From Pseudomonadota bacterium (GTDB lineage Bacteria > Pseudomonadota > Alphaproteobacteria > Sphingomonadales > Sphingomonadaceae), in NCBI GenBank assembly GCA_029779535.1, contig JAKPAG010000046.1, forward strand, positions 54,180-118,179: a DNA stretch of 64,000 nt, read 5' to 3'. The notes beneath the pieces were generated by a model, which was not told the origin of the DNA, did no database searches, and saw only the letters and a list, made by a program, of their open reading frames with translations. Positions 1-10,034 of the stretch are shown in pieces; within the stretch, counting starts at the first letter, position 1, and the number at the start of each line of letters is the position of its first letter. The translations under genes and the position numbers were made by a program.

Positions 1-2
1 CG

Positions 3-92
3 GGCTTCACTGTCTATACCACGATCTGCTTTGCCGCGATCCACGCCCAGCTGGCCGGCAATGCCGGCGCCGACCAGGCGGTATTCGACTGA
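3..92 (+). CDS. 3' end of an unidentified protein (partial)
   Basis: An open frame runs in from the left edge and stops at TGA 90-92, giving the last 29 residues, ending QAVFD. The stretch TVYTTICFAAIHAQLAG is moderately hydrophobic. It converges on the methyltransferase gene with only two bases between the stop codons. Too little is present to name a family. Confidence 0.5.
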   Translation, partial: GFTVYTTICFAAIHAQLAGNAGADQAVFD

Positions 93-94
93 GC

Positions 95-721
95 CTAGTC
101 CTTCCAGCCCCAGTACAGGAAGCACGGCGGAACGTTGATCAGTTCCATGCCGCTGTCGATCCGGGTGAAGTGCCGCGCCATGAAATCGCGCGCGCGGGGG
201 GTGAACTGATAGACCAGGAAGGCCCCGCCCTTGCGCAGCACGCGGTGGGTGGCGGCGGCAATCGCCGGGCCGACTCCATCGGGCAGGGTGGAAAAGGGCA
301 GGCCCGAGACGACATAGTCCGCCTGTTCGTGCCCGTGGGCGCGGACGATGTCTTCGACATCGGCGGCCGAACCCAGCACGGGAATGAAGCGGCTGTCGGT
401 GATCGTCTGCTTGAGATAGTCGATGAACAGCGGGTTGGTGTCGATCACGATCAGCTGGCCGTCGCGCGGCAGGCGGTCGAGCACCGGGCGGCAGAAAGTG
501 CCCACGCCCGGCCCGTATTCGACGAACAGCTTGCAATTGTCCCAGTCCACCGGGGCCAGCATCTTGTCGATCGTGAAGCGCGATGACGGGATGATCGAGC
601 CGACCATCACCGGGTTGCGCAGGAACCCTTCGAGGAACACGCCCCACGGACCCAGGGCCCGCTTGATCTTGCGCATCGCCTTGGCGGGGAAAGCCTCGCC
701 GGCAAGCTCGTTCGTGGTCAT
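95..721 (-). CDS. Class I SAM-dependent methyltransferase, phospholipid N-methyltransferase-like
   Basis: A 208-residue protein starting at MTTNELAGE. I chose this ATG (719-721) because the upstream extension in frame is low-complexity and lies in the divergent promoter gap. The segment GFLRNPVMVGSIIPSS followed by FVEYGPGVGTF (SAM-binding motif I) and IVIDTNP (acidic residue for the ribose) is typical of the PmtA/COG3963 group. That group methylates phosphatidylethanolamine and is related to rRNA dimethylases. It is probably membrane-associated and acting on phospholipid head groups. Substrate is inferred from family resemblance only. It is divergent from the MFS gene across about 88 bases. 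Confidence 0.75.
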   Translation of the reverse strand: MTTNELAGEAFPAKAMRKIKRALGPWGVFLEGFLRNPVMVGSIIPSSRFTIDKMLAPVDWDNCKLFVEYGPGVGTFCRPVLDRLPRDGQLIVIDTNPLFIDYLKQTITDSRFIPVLGSAADVEDIVRAHGHEQADYVVSGLPFSTLPDGVGPAIAAATHRVLRKGGAFLVYQFTPRARDFMARHFTRIDSGMELINVPPCFLYWGWKD

Positions 722-809
722 GCTGGGATGCGATCCTGCGTGATTTGGCCTCGTCATCGCGTTTGCAAATTTGCCCGCCCATTGCAAGGCATGTGATTGT
801 TGCCTAGCG

Positions 810-2186
810 ATGAAAACGATGAACCGTAGCGATCTGCAACCGGATTCGACCGCTGGCCTGACCGCCACGCTGCCGCGTGGGCGGCTGGCGCTGCTGTTCA
901 TGGTCATGCTGGTCACCGCGGCGGGCAACACCGCGATGCAATCGGTCATGCCGGCGATCGGTACGGCGTTGAAGGTGCAGGATTTCTGGATCAGCCTGGC
1001 CTATACCTGGTCGGCGTTGCTGTGGATGACCTGCGCGCCGATGTGGGCGCGCCGCTCGGACAAGCGCGGGCGCAAGGCGATGATGGCGATCGGGCTGATG
1101 GGCTTCGTCTCCAGCTTCAGCCTGTGCGGGGTGGCGCTCTACCTCGGCCTGCATGGCTACCTCGGCCCGGTGGCGACCCTGCTGGTGTTTGCCTTGTTCC
1201 GCTCGCTCTATGGCGGGTTCGGCTCGGCCGCGCCGCCGGCGGTGCAGGCCTATGTTGCCAGCCGCACCAGCCGGGCCGAGCGGACCCAGTCGCTTTCGCT
1301 GATCTCGTCCAGCTTTGGCCTGGGTACGGTGCTGGGTCCGGCGCTGGCGCCGCTGCTGATTGTGCCGCAACTGGGGCTGGTCAGCCCGTTCCTGGCCTTT
1401 GCGCTGATCGCGGTGGCGGTGCTGACGGCGCTGCGGCTGCGCCTGCCGAACGACGATCCGGCCTTTGCCGGGCGCGGCGATGTCATGGCCGCCCCGTTTT
1501 CCGCCAATTCGGATTCGCGCCTGCGCAGCGATCGCAGCCGCTCCGACGATGAGGACGATGACGAGGATGAAGCCCAGGAGGGCGAAGTGCCGAATCTGTC
1601 CTGGACCGACCGGCGCCTGCGCCCCTGGCTTGTCGCGGGGCTGCTGGGCGGCCATGCCCAGGCAGCCGCGATGGGGATCGTCGGCTTCCTCGTGCTCGAC
1701 CGGCTGGGGCTTCGCGCCACGCCGGAACTGGGCGCGGGGCCAACCGGCATGGTGCTGATGGCTGGCGCGCTCGCCACTTTGCTGGCGCAGTGGGGGATCA
1801 TCCCGATGTGGCACCTTGGCCCGCGCGCCAGCTGCCTGTGGGGCATGGCCCTGGCCGGGGCGGGCGTGGCGCTGCTGGCGGTGGCCGGCAGCCTGCACGG
1901 GATCATCGTCGGCATGGGTCTGGCCTCGCTGGGCTTTGGCCTGTTCCGCCCGGGCTTTACCGCTGGCGCGTCATTGGTGGTCAGCCGGGCCGAGCAGGGG
2001 CAGTCGGCGGGGATTGTCGCCTCGGTGAACGGCGCGGCCTACATCGTCGCGCCGGCCGTGGGGGTTTGGCTCTATGGCCATTCGCCGTGGATCGGTTTTG
2101 CCGTGATCGAACTGCTGTGCGCGGCAGTGATCGTGCTGGGCCTCAAGGGCATGGCCAGCGATCAAGCGCTGATGAAGCGGCGCTAG
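810..2186 (+). CDS. Major facilitator superfamily transporter with an acidic central loop
   Basis: About 458 residues with roughly 12 hydrophobic helices in two halves. The loop after the second helix has the MFS motif with basic residues (ARRSDKRGRK). This looks like a drug/metabolite exporter of the TetA/MdtG type; the substrate is unknown. The ATG at 810 (MKTMNRSD) is preferred over an upstream frame extension, though no strong ribosome binding site precedes it. The cytoplasmic loop between the halves is unusually charged: an arginine/serine patch followed by about a dozen D/E residues (about 1512-1590). A run of hairpins follows the stop codon. Confidence 0.8.
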   Translation: MKTMNRSDLQPDSTAGLTATLPRGRLALLFMVMLVTAAGNTAMQSVMPAIGTALKVQDFWISLAYTWSALLWMTCAPMWARRSDKRGRKAMMAIGLMGFVSSFSLCGVALYLGLHGYLGPVATLLVFALFRSLYGGFGSAAPPAVQAYVASRTSRAERTQSLSLISSSFGLGTVLGPALAPLLIVPQLGLVSPFLAFALIAVAVLTALRLRLPNDDPAFAGRGDVMAAPFSANSDSRLRSDRSRSDDEDDDEDEAQEGEVPNLSWTDRRLRPWLVAGLLGGHAQAAAMGIVGFLVLDRLGLRATPELGAGPTGMVLMAGALATLLAQWGIIPMWHLGPRASCLWGMALAGAGVALLAVAGSLHGIIVGMGLASLGFGLFRPGFTAGASLVVSRAEQGQSAGIVASVNGAAYIVAPAVGVWLYGHSPWIGFAVIELLCAAVIVLGLKGMASDQALMKRR

Positions 2187-2206
2187 GAAGATTCCTTGTT
2201 TGGTGC

Positions 2207-2294
2207 GCTGATCGCCTCCGCGATCAGCCTGGCCAGGCCAGGAAAAGCCGGATGGCTTTTCCGCACCGCCATCAGGCGGAAAGGTCCTTCCGCC
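2207..2294. terminator. Three tandem hairpins between convergent genes
   Basis: Three perfect stems lie in the gap between the MFS transporter and arsC: GCTGATCGC/GCGATCAGC (2207-2228), GGAAAAGCC/GGCTTTTCC (2241-2262, with a T run in the right arm) and GGCGGAA/TTCCGCC (2275-2294). They probably act as a bidirectional terminator for the two converging transcripts. The last arm reaches the arsC stop codon. Confidence 0.6.
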
Positions 2295-2638
2295 TACAGG
2301 ATTTCCAGCACCTTTTCCTGCGGGCGGCACAGGCGCACGCCCTTGTCGGTTTCGACCAGCGGGCGTTCGATCAGCTTGCCTTCGGCGGCCATGGCGGCCA
2401 GCACGGTGGCGTCATCAGCCTCGGGCAGGCCGCGTTCCTCGGCGTCGGTGCCGCGCAGGCGCAGGCCCTGCTGCGGGGTAAGCCCGGCATCGCGGTACAG
2501 CTGCGCCAGCTTTTCCGCGCTGGGCGGGTTCACCAGGTATTCGACCACAGTCAGTTCGACACCCGGCGTTTCCTGCAGGATCGCCAGCGTCTTGCGCGAA
2601 GTGCCGCAGGCCGGGTTGTGCCAGATGGTCGCTTTCAT
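2294..2638 (-). CDS. arsC: Arsenate reductase, glutaredoxin-coupled ArsC family
   Basis: A 114-residue protein, full length for the ArsC family. The N-terminus carries HNPACGTSRKT with catalytic Cys11, the site that attacks arsenate in the thioredoxin-fold ArsC enzymes. The C-terminal RPLVETDKGVRLCRP holds conserved arginines of the anion pocket. Typical ArsC has SRNT where this has SRKT, so it belongs to the YfgD/ArsC-like group that may not all be arsenate reductases. No arsR or arsB is nearby, which weakens the arsenic assignment. It is preceded by GGAGCGACC on its own strand. Confidence 0.8.
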   Translation of the reverse strand: MKATIWHNPACGTSRKTLAILQETPGVELTVVEYLVNPPSAEKLAQLYRDAGLTPQQGLRLRGTDAEERGLPEADDATVLAAMAAEGKLIERPLVETDKGVRLCRPQEKVLEIL

Positions 2639-2709
2639 GGTCGCTCCTTTGCCGATTTCGCCGGCTGCCTAGAACGAAAAGCGACACTGGGCAAATTTGA
2701 TCCTTGTCA

Positions 2710-2726
2710 ATGAGAACAATTCGCAT
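2710..2726. promoter_or_regulatory. Second, weaker Fur-like box
   Basis: ATGAGAACAATTCGCAT is an imperfect inverted repeat (ATGAGAA / TTCGCAT, 6 of 7 paired). It has the same 7-3-7 layout as the better box 34 bases downstream. Likely a secondary Fur site for the TonB receptor. Confidence 0.5.
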
Positions 2727-2743
2727 TAGCGGCAATCTTGTAA

Positions 2744-2760
2744 TTGAGAATCGTTCTCAA
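2744..2760. promoter_or_regulatory. Fur box upstream of the TonB receptor
   Basis: TTGAGAATCGTTCTCAA has perfect 7-base arms (TTGAGAA / TTCTCAA) around a 3-base centre, the GAGAA-TTCTC form of the iron-box palindrome. It ends 12 bases before the receptor start codon, so bound Fur would block transcription when iron is plentiful. Confidence 0.75.
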
Positions 2761-2772
2761 AAAGGAATCGCG

Positions 2773-4860
2773 ATGACCCAAACCCGCACTTTCGCCTTGC
2801 TCTGCAGCTCTGTCGTGGCGCTGGCGGCGCAGGCCGCTCCCGCGCTGGCGGCGGACGCGGCTGCGGAGGATGCGCCGGGAATCATCGTCTATGGCCGCCC
2901 CGACGGCTATGACCTCGACAAGACCCCGACCGCGACCAAGACCGACACCCCGCTGATCGACGTGCCGCAGGCGGTCGCCGTGATCAGCCGCGAACAACTG
3001 GACGATCAGGGCATCCTCTCGCTGAATGACGCGCTGCGCTTCGTGCCTGGGGTGGTGCTGGGCCAGGGCGAAGGGCACCGCGACCAGGTGACGCTGCGCG
3101 GGCAATCCAGCACGGCGGACTTCTTCGTTGATGGCCTGCGTGACGACGCGCAATATTATCGCCCGCTCTACAACGCCGAACGGGTTGAAGTGCTGAAGGG
3201 CGCGAATGCGCTGATCTTTGGCCGGGGCGGCGGCGGCGGGGTGATCAACCGCGTGTCGAAGGCGCCGGAATATGATCGCACCCGGATTGGCCTGGCTGCC
3301 GGGGTGGACAGCTTCGGCGCGTGGAACCTGGCTGCGGACCTTGGCGCGCCGCTGGCTGACGGCCTGGGTGCGCGGATCAACGCCACTTACGAGGAAATGG
3401 GCAATCACCGCCAGGTCTATGGCGGGCACTTCGCCGGGATTACCCCCACGCTGGGCGTCCACCTGGGTGAAGCGACCACGCTGACCGCGACCTATGAATA
3501 TGCCGAGGATCGCCGCGTGACCGACCGCGGCGTGCCATCGCGCGGCGGCGCGCCGCTGACCGGCTATGACAATACCTTCTTCGGCCGGGCCGACACCAAC
3601 CGCAGCGAAGTGACCGCGCACCTTGCCCACGTCCGGCTCGATCACCAGTTCAGCGACAGTGTCTCGGCCAACCTGACCGGGCAATATGCCAACTACGACA
3701 AGTATTATGGCAACATCTACGCCAATGCCGCCGCCACCGCCGGGAACACCGTGGTGCTGGCCGGCTATAACAGCGGGACCAAGCGCGAAAACTGGATCGC
3801 GCAGGGCAACCTGGTGTGGAAGGCCGAGACCGGCTCGCTGCGTCACACCCTGCTGATGGGCTGGGAAGCGGCCGACCAGGATACCGCGGCGACCCGCGCC
3901 AATGCGCTGTGGGGCACCGCTGGCACGGTCACCGTCGCGCTGGGCGAAACCATGGCCGTGCCCGCTGCTACCTTCGGCCCGCTGGTCAGCAACAGCGATT
4001 CGACAGTCCGCGCGCTGTCGGGCTATGTCCAGGACCAGATCGACCTTGGCGAGCATGTGAAGCTGGTCGGCGGGCTGCGCTATGACCACTTCCGCATTCG
4101 TTCGGTCAACCGCATAACCGGTTTTGGCGCGACCCGCAGCGATGGCAAGTGGTCGCCGCGCCTGGGGCTGATCCTCAAGCCGCGCGAGAACGTCTCGGTC
4201 TATGCCAGCTATGCGAAAAGCTTCCTGCCGCAGTCGGGCGATCAGTTCGCGGTGCTTGACGCCAGCACCGCCACGCTGGCGCCGGAAGAGTTCCGCAATG
4301 TCGAAGCCGGGGTGAAGTGGGATGCCAGCGATGTGCTCGCCTTCACGCTGGCGGCCTACCGGCTCGAACGGTTCAACACCCGCGCCAGCGATCCCGTGAC
4401 CGGCAACGTGGTGCTGACCGGCAAGACTCGCGCCAAGGGGATCGAAGCCTCGCTGGTTGGCCAGCTGGCCCCGCACCTGCAGGTTTCGCTCGGCTATGCC
4501 TTGCAGGACGGCGAAGTGCTGGCGGCCACCACCGCGGCCCCGGCCGGCCGGCGGCTGGCGCAGCTGCCGCGCCATCAGCTGTCGGCCTGGGCGCGCTACA
4601 ACGTGTCGCGCAAGCTGGGCCTGGGGCTGGGCATGCTGCACCAGTCCAGCCAGTTCGCCACGATCAGCAACGCGGTGCGCCTGCCTGCCTTCACCCGGCT
4701 CGACGCAGCGGTGTTCTATGACGTGACCTCGCGCTTCACCGTGCAGCTCAACGTCGAGAACCTGACCGACGCCAACTATTTCCCGGCCGCCCACACCGAC
4801 AACAACATCTCCACCGGCAAGCCGCTGAACGCCCGGCTGTCGGTGCGGCTGAAGTTCTGA
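2773..4860 (+). CDS. TonB-dependent siderophore receptor (catecholate type)
   Basis: A 695-residue outer-membrane receptor. Residues 1 to about 27 are a signal peptide ending PALA/AD. The plug domain follows (PLIDVPQAVAVISREQL, then LRFVPGVV, VDGLRDD, and VEVLKGANALIFGRGGGGG near residues 130-155). A long beta-barrel ends in a terminal Phe (RLSVRLKF), as expected for BAM-inserted porins. Start chosen at ATG 2773, preceded by AAGGAA. The adjacent Fur boxes and the plug sequence point to ferric-siderophore uptake (Fiu/FhuE-like group); the exact siderophore is not readable. No TonB/ExbB partner is in the window. Confidence 0.9.
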   Translation: MTQTRTFALLCSSVVALAAQAAPALAADAAAEDAPGIIVYGRPDGYDLDKTPTATKTDTPLIDVPQAVAVISREQLDDQGILSLNDALRFVPGVVLGQGEGHRDQVTLRGQSSTADFFVDGLRDDAQYYRPLYNAERVEVLKGANALIFGRGGGGGVINRVSKAPEYDRTRIGLAAGVDSFGAWNLAADLGAPLADGLGARINATYEEMGNHRQVYGGHFAGITPTLGVHLGEATTLTATYEYAEDRRVTDRGVPSRGGAPLTGYDNTFFGRADTNRSEVTAHLAHVRLDHQFSDSVSANLTGQYANYDKYYGNIYANAAATAGNTVVLAGYNSGTKRENWIAQGNLVWKAETGSLRHTLLMGWEAADQDTAATRANALWGTAGTVTVALGETMAVPAATFGPLVSNSDSTVRALSGYVQDQIDLGEHVKLVGGLRYDHFRIRSVNRITGFGATRSDGKWSPRLGLILKPRENVSVYASYAKSFLPQSGDQFAVLDASTATLAPEEFRNVEAGVKWDASDVLAFTLAAYRLERFNTRASDPVTGNVVLTGKTRAKGIEASLVGQLAPHLQVSLGYALQDGEVLAATTAAPAGRRLAQLPRHQLSAWARYNVSRKLGLGLGMLHQSSQFATISNAVRLPAFTRLDAAVFYDVTSRFTVQLNVENLTDANYFPAAHTDNNISTGKPLNARLSVRLKF

Positions 4861-4878
4861 AGTTGAAACCCCTTCAGA
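4856..4878. terminator. Convergent terminator hairpin
   Basis: TCTGAAG (4856-4862) pairs with CTTCAGA (4872-4878) across a 9-base loop. The two arms overlap the stop codons of the TonB receptor and the hydrolase gene, so one hairpin could end both transcripts. Confidence 0.45.
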
Positions 4879-5740
4879 TCGCGTTGACGGGCAGGCGCAG
4901 ATAGACCTGCCCGTTGGCGTCCGGCGGGGGCATGGCTCCGGCGCGGATGTTGACCTGCAGCGACGGCAGGATCAGCAGCGGCGCGTCCAGTGCGGCATCG
5001 CGGGCCTGGCGCATGGCGACGAAGTCCGCCTCGCTCACCCCCTCGTGCACGTGGATATTGTGGGCGCGCTGCTCGGCCACACTGGCTTCCCAGCGGTATT
5101 CGCTTCGCCCTTCCGGCAGGTAATCGTGGCCGACGAACATCCGCGTTTCGCCCGGCAGGGCCAGGATGCGGCGGATCGAGGCGTAGAGCGCCGGGGCGCT
5201 GCCGCCCGGAAAATCACAGCGGGCGGTGCCATAGTCGGGCATGAACAGCGTATCGCCGACGAACACCGCATCGCCGATCACATAGGACACGCAGCCCGGG
5301 GTGTGGCCCGGGGTGTGCATCACCCGGATTTCCAGCTCGCCGAGCGGCAAAACGTCGCCTTCGCCGACCAGCCGGTCGAACTGGCTGCCATCGGGCACCA
5401 GGTCGTCCGCGCCGAACAGCGGGGCAAAGCGTGCCTGCACCTGGGTGATCGCCGCGCCGATCACCACCGAGGCGCCGGTCTTGCCCTTGAGGTAGTGCCC
5501 GGCGGACAGGTGATCGGCATGAGCGTGGGTTTCCAGCAGCCAGTCCACCGTCAGCCCACGCCGGGCGACATGGTCCAGCACCGCATCGGCCGAACGGGTG
5601 GACGTGCGGGCGTTGCGGGGGGTGAAATCCAGCACTGGATCGATCACCGCCGCGCGGCGCGTGGCGGGATCGTGCACCACGTAAGTCACGGTGAAGGTTG
5701 CGGGATCGAAGAACGCGGTCACTTCTGGTCGAGCGGTCAT
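4874..5740 (-). CDS. MBL-fold hydrolase, persulfide dioxygenase-like (Blh/ETHE1 family)
   Basis: A 288-residue metallo-beta-lactamase fold protein. THAHADH (His72, His74, Asp76, His77), the His in HTPGHTPG (146), Asp163 in VGDTLF and the His in FVGHDYLP are the metal ligands of this fold. The overall pattern fits ETHE1/Blh persulfide dioxygenases, which oxidise glutathione persulfide to sulfite. The divergent neighbour is a TauE/SafE exporter, a pairing known from bigR-blh operons of sulfide detoxification. No rhodanese domain is fused and no BigR regulator is adjacent. Confidence 0.82.
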   Translation of the reverse strand: MTARPEVTAFFDPATFTVTYVVHDPATRRAAVIDPVLDFTPRNARTSTRSADAVLDHVARRGLTVDWLLETHAHADHLSAGHYLKGKTGASVVIGAAITQVQARFAPLFGADDLVPDGSQFDRLVGEGDVLPLGELEIRVMHTPGHTPGCVSYVIGDAVFVGDTLFMPDYGTARCDFPGGSAPALYASIRRILALPGETRMFVGHDYLPEGRSEYRWEASVAEQRAHNIHVHEGVSEADFVAMRQARDAALDAPLLILPSLQVNIRAGAMPPPDANGQVYLRLPVNAI

Positions 5741-5755
5741 GGCAGGCTCCTTTGC

Positions 5756-5787
5756 AAGATATATTATGTATTGCTAATTTATATGCA
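5756..5787. promoter_or_regulatory. AT-rich divergent promoter/operator candidate
   Basis: Between the hydrolase and the TauE/SafE gene lies an AT-rich island in very GC-rich DNA. It has an imperfect inverted repeat: ATATATTA, 8 bases, TAATTTATAT. BigR/SqrR-type ArsR repressors use AT-rich palindromes in front of blh genes. Assignment to such a repressor is inference; no repressor gene is visible here. Confidence 0.4.
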
Positions 5788-5793
5788 AGGGCT

Positions 5794-6567
5794 ATGTTTG
5801 CCGTCATGGCTATCGAACCCTTGTTGCTGGCCGCGCTGGGCGGCGCGCTGATCGGACTGCTCCTGACCCTGTTCGGCGGGGGCGGATCGGTGCTGGCCAC
5901 GCCCTGGCTGATCTATGTCGTCGGGGTCACCGATACCCACGCGGCAATCGGCACTTCGGCGGCGGCGGTAGCGGTCAATGCCGCGACCGGCCTTGCCGCG
6001 CAGGCCCGCACCGGGCGGGTCAAATGGCCCTGCGCCACCATCTTCGCTGCCGCCGGGCTGATCGGCGCGCTGGCCGGGGCGCAACTTGCCAAGCAGGTTG
6101 ACGGCGCGGCGCTGCTGCACTGGTTTGCGGTGATGATGATTGCCATTGCGGTATCGATGCTGCTGCCCAAACGCAGCGCGGGCGATCCCGATGTCCACTT
6201 CACCCCGCCGATGATGGCCAAGCTGGCGCCGCTCGGGCTGCTGGTCGGCCTGGCTGCCGGGTTCTTCGGGATCGGCGGCGGCTTCCTGATCGCGCCGGGG
6301 CTGATGGCTTCGACCGGCATGACGCTGGCCAATGCCGGAGCCAGCTCGCTCGTCTCGGTCACCCTGTTCGGCGGGGCGACCAGCGCGAGCTATGCCCTGG
6401 CCGGGCAGCTGCTGTGGCCGCTGTTCGGCGCGCTGGTGGCGGGCGGGGCGGTGGGCACGGCGCTTGCCCTGCCGCTGGCCCGGCGGCTGGAGAACCGCGT
6501 GGTGCTGGCGCGCACGCTGTTTGCCGTGCTGGTCATTGCAGTGGCGATCTATATCCTGGTGAAGTGA
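5794..6567 (+). CDS. TauE/SafE family sulfite/sulfonate exporter
   Basis: About 257 residues and 8 hydrophobic helices with the family repeats GGGGSVLATPWLIY near the N-terminus and FFGIGGGFLIAPGL in the second half. TauE/SafE proteins export sulfite or organosulfur anions across the inner membrane. Start at ATG 5794, 4 bases after AAGG; ATG 5806 is also possible. The divergent persulfide dioxygenase would produce sulfite for it, so the pair probably forms a sulfide-detoxification unit. Confidence 0.85.
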   Translation: MFAVMAIEPLLLAALGGALIGLLLTLFGGGGSVLATPWLIYVVGVTDTHAAIGTSAAAVAVNAATGLAAQARTGRVKWPCATIFAAAGLIGALAGAQLAKQVDGAALLHWFAVMMIAIAVSMLLPKRSAGDPDVHFTPPMMAKLAPLGLLVGLAAGFFGIGGGFLIAPGLMASTGMTLANAGASSLVSVTLFGGATSASYALAGQLLWPLFGALVAGGAVGTALALPLARRLENRVVLARTLFAVLVIAVAIYILVK

Positions 6568-6621
6568 GCCCGGTTTAACTGGCCTTGCCCCGGCGCGCGC
6601 CGGGCCCTATCTTGGCGCCAT

Positions 6622-8611
<1,990 letters not shown>

Positions 8612-8622
8612 GCGCACGGGCC

Positions 8623-9057
8623 GTGCACGACCACCAGCGCGGCCAACCCGGCACGGGGCAGCAATTAACCAAGTTTGCCTGCCTCGATTGCTGCAGCGTG
8701 TTCAAGCGGGCAGTGACCGACGTGGGCAAGCGCAACGTGCCGCGCCTGATCGAGGTGCGGCGCTGCCCGGCTTGCGGCGGCGACATGTACCTGATGAGCA
8801 GCGACTTTCGCGCCCCGCGCAAGCAGGATGCCAAAGCCTGGGCCGTGGTTGCCGCGCTGACCCGCGCCGGCCTGCCCTATTTCCGCTTCCGCGAAGCGCT
8901 GCCGCTGTCGGTGCTGGGGCATCCCGGCCGACGGCCCAAGGGCGTGCTGGGGATCAGCAGCACGGTCGGGCGCTGGCCAGAAACCCTTGCCGAAGCCGAC
9001 GATTTCATCGCCCGCTATCGCCACCAGGCCATGCCACTCGTGCGGGTAGACGAGTAG
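8623..9057 (+). CDS. Small zinc-ribbon protein of unknown function
   Basis: A 144-residue protein with two CxxC pairs (CLDC near residue 20 and CPAC near 48) that could bind one zinc ion, followed by an alpha-helical C-terminal half. The start is uncertain: GTG 8623 is the first usable codon after the thiC stop at 8611, and no convincing Shine-Dalgarno is seen. It lies 11 bases downstream of thiC and may be co-transcribed. I do not recognise the family. Confidence 0.6.
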   Translation: MHDHQRGQPGTGQQLTKFACLDCCSVFKRAVTDVGKRNVPRLIEVRRCPACGGDMYLMSSDFRAPRKQDAKAWAVVAALTRAGLPYFRFREALPLSVLGHPGRRPKGVLGISSTVGRWPETLAEADDFIARYRHQAMPLVRVDE

Positions 9058-9163
9058 CGGCGGATCAGGTCGCGATCAGGCCCGGCCGTTTCTGGCTACC
9101 CTTTTCAATCCTGCTGACAAGCCCGCACTCATCGTTAAAGTCCGGGGCGAGAGGAGTGTGCCG

Positions 9164-9529
9164 ATGTCTGATGGTTCTGAGACCCCGGTCGCTTCCCCCT
9201 GGCGGTGGATGCTGGGCGGGGCGGCCTTGTATAACTGGCTGGTGGCCCTGCCCGTGCTGCTGACGCCGGGCACCGGGCAGACGGATCGGGTGGTGGCGGT
9301 GCTGGTCGCGGGGTTCGGGCTGCTTTATGCGCTCGTCGCGCGCCAGCCGGCCCGCCTTGCGCCCGCCTTGTGGGCCGGGGTGCTGGGCAAGCTGGGTGTG
9401 CTGTGGGTGATGGTTCCCGATGTGCTGGCGGGCCGGGCCGTGGCGGGAACCGGGGCCGTATTGGCCGGGGACCTCCTGTTTACCCTGGCCTTCCTGGCTT
9501 TCCTGCTGGCTCGGCGGCGCGCGGGCTGA
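9164..9529 (+). CDS. Small four-helix membrane protein, unknown function
   Basis: 121 residues with about four hydrophobic helices (WMLGGAALYNWLVALPVLL, VVAVLVAGFGLLYALVA, LWAGVLGKLGVLWVM, LAGDLLFTLAFLAFLL). The start ATG 9164 has GAGGAG seven bases upstream. It has its own short upstream gap, so may be separately transcribed. Function not recognised. Confidence 0.65.
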   Translation: MSDGSETPVASPWRWMLGGAALYNWLVALPVLLTPGTGQTDRVVAVLVAGFGLLYALVARQPARLAPALWAGVLGKLGVLWVMVPDVLAGRAVAGTGAVLAGDLLFTLAFLAFLLARRRAG

Positions 9530-9626
9530 ACCTGCTCCTGCCGGGACATGCGGGGGCGCTTTGCCGCTGCTTGACCCGGGGCCGAGCCGGGCGCAATCTG
9601 CCCGCCATCCGACAAGGGAGCACGCG

Positions 9627-10034
9627 ATGAGCGAGGGGATGACCGGCGGGTGCCTGTGCGGCAAGGTCCGCTACAAGATCGAGGGCAAGCCGCTGATGCA
9701 GGCGGTGTGCCATTGCCGCAACTGCCAGAAACAGGCCGGCAGCGCCTGGTCAATCATTGCCGGGGTGCCCGAAGCGGCGCTGGAAGTGACCGGGACGGTC
9801 AAGACCTATGAGGACCACGGCGACAGCGGCGGCACGGTGCTGCGCCAGTTCTGCCCGGACTGCGGCTCGCCTCTGTTTTCGCGGGTGGGATCGGCCCCGG
9901 GGCTGGTCTTCGTCAAGGCGGGGACGCTGGACGATACCTCCTCCTTCCAGCCCCAGGTCCAGGTCTGGACCCGCAGCAAGCAACACTGGGTCGATCTGGG
10001 CGATCTGCCCGGCTTCGAGACCAACCCGGGATGA
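9627..10034 (+). CDS. GFA/CENP-V family zinc protein
   Basis: 135 residues. GGCLCGKVRY, CHCRNCQKQAGSAWS and FCPDCGSPLF are the zinc-binding cysteine motifs of the GFA family (glutathione-dependent formaldehyde-activating fold). Members are zinc proteins, often annotated as S-(hydroxymethyl)glutathione synthase, although that activity is doubtful for most. The ribosome binding site AAGGGA precedes ATG 9627. Its stop overlaps the start of the next gene by 4 bases (ATGA), so the two are translationally coupled. Confidence 0.85.
   Translation: MSEGMTGGCLCGKVRYKIEGKPLMQAVCHCRNCQKQAGSAWSIIAGVPEAALEVTGTVKTYEDHGDSGGTVLRQFCPDCGSPLFSRVGSAPGLVFVKAGTLDDTSSFQPQVQVWTRSKQHWVDLGDLPGFETNPG

Noticed and set aside
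2707..4794. Long minus-strand open frame opposite the TonB receptor
   Set aside because: Shadow of the receptor gene; composition (Gly/Arg/Gln/His) is antisense-like and no ribosome binding site or domain is evident.
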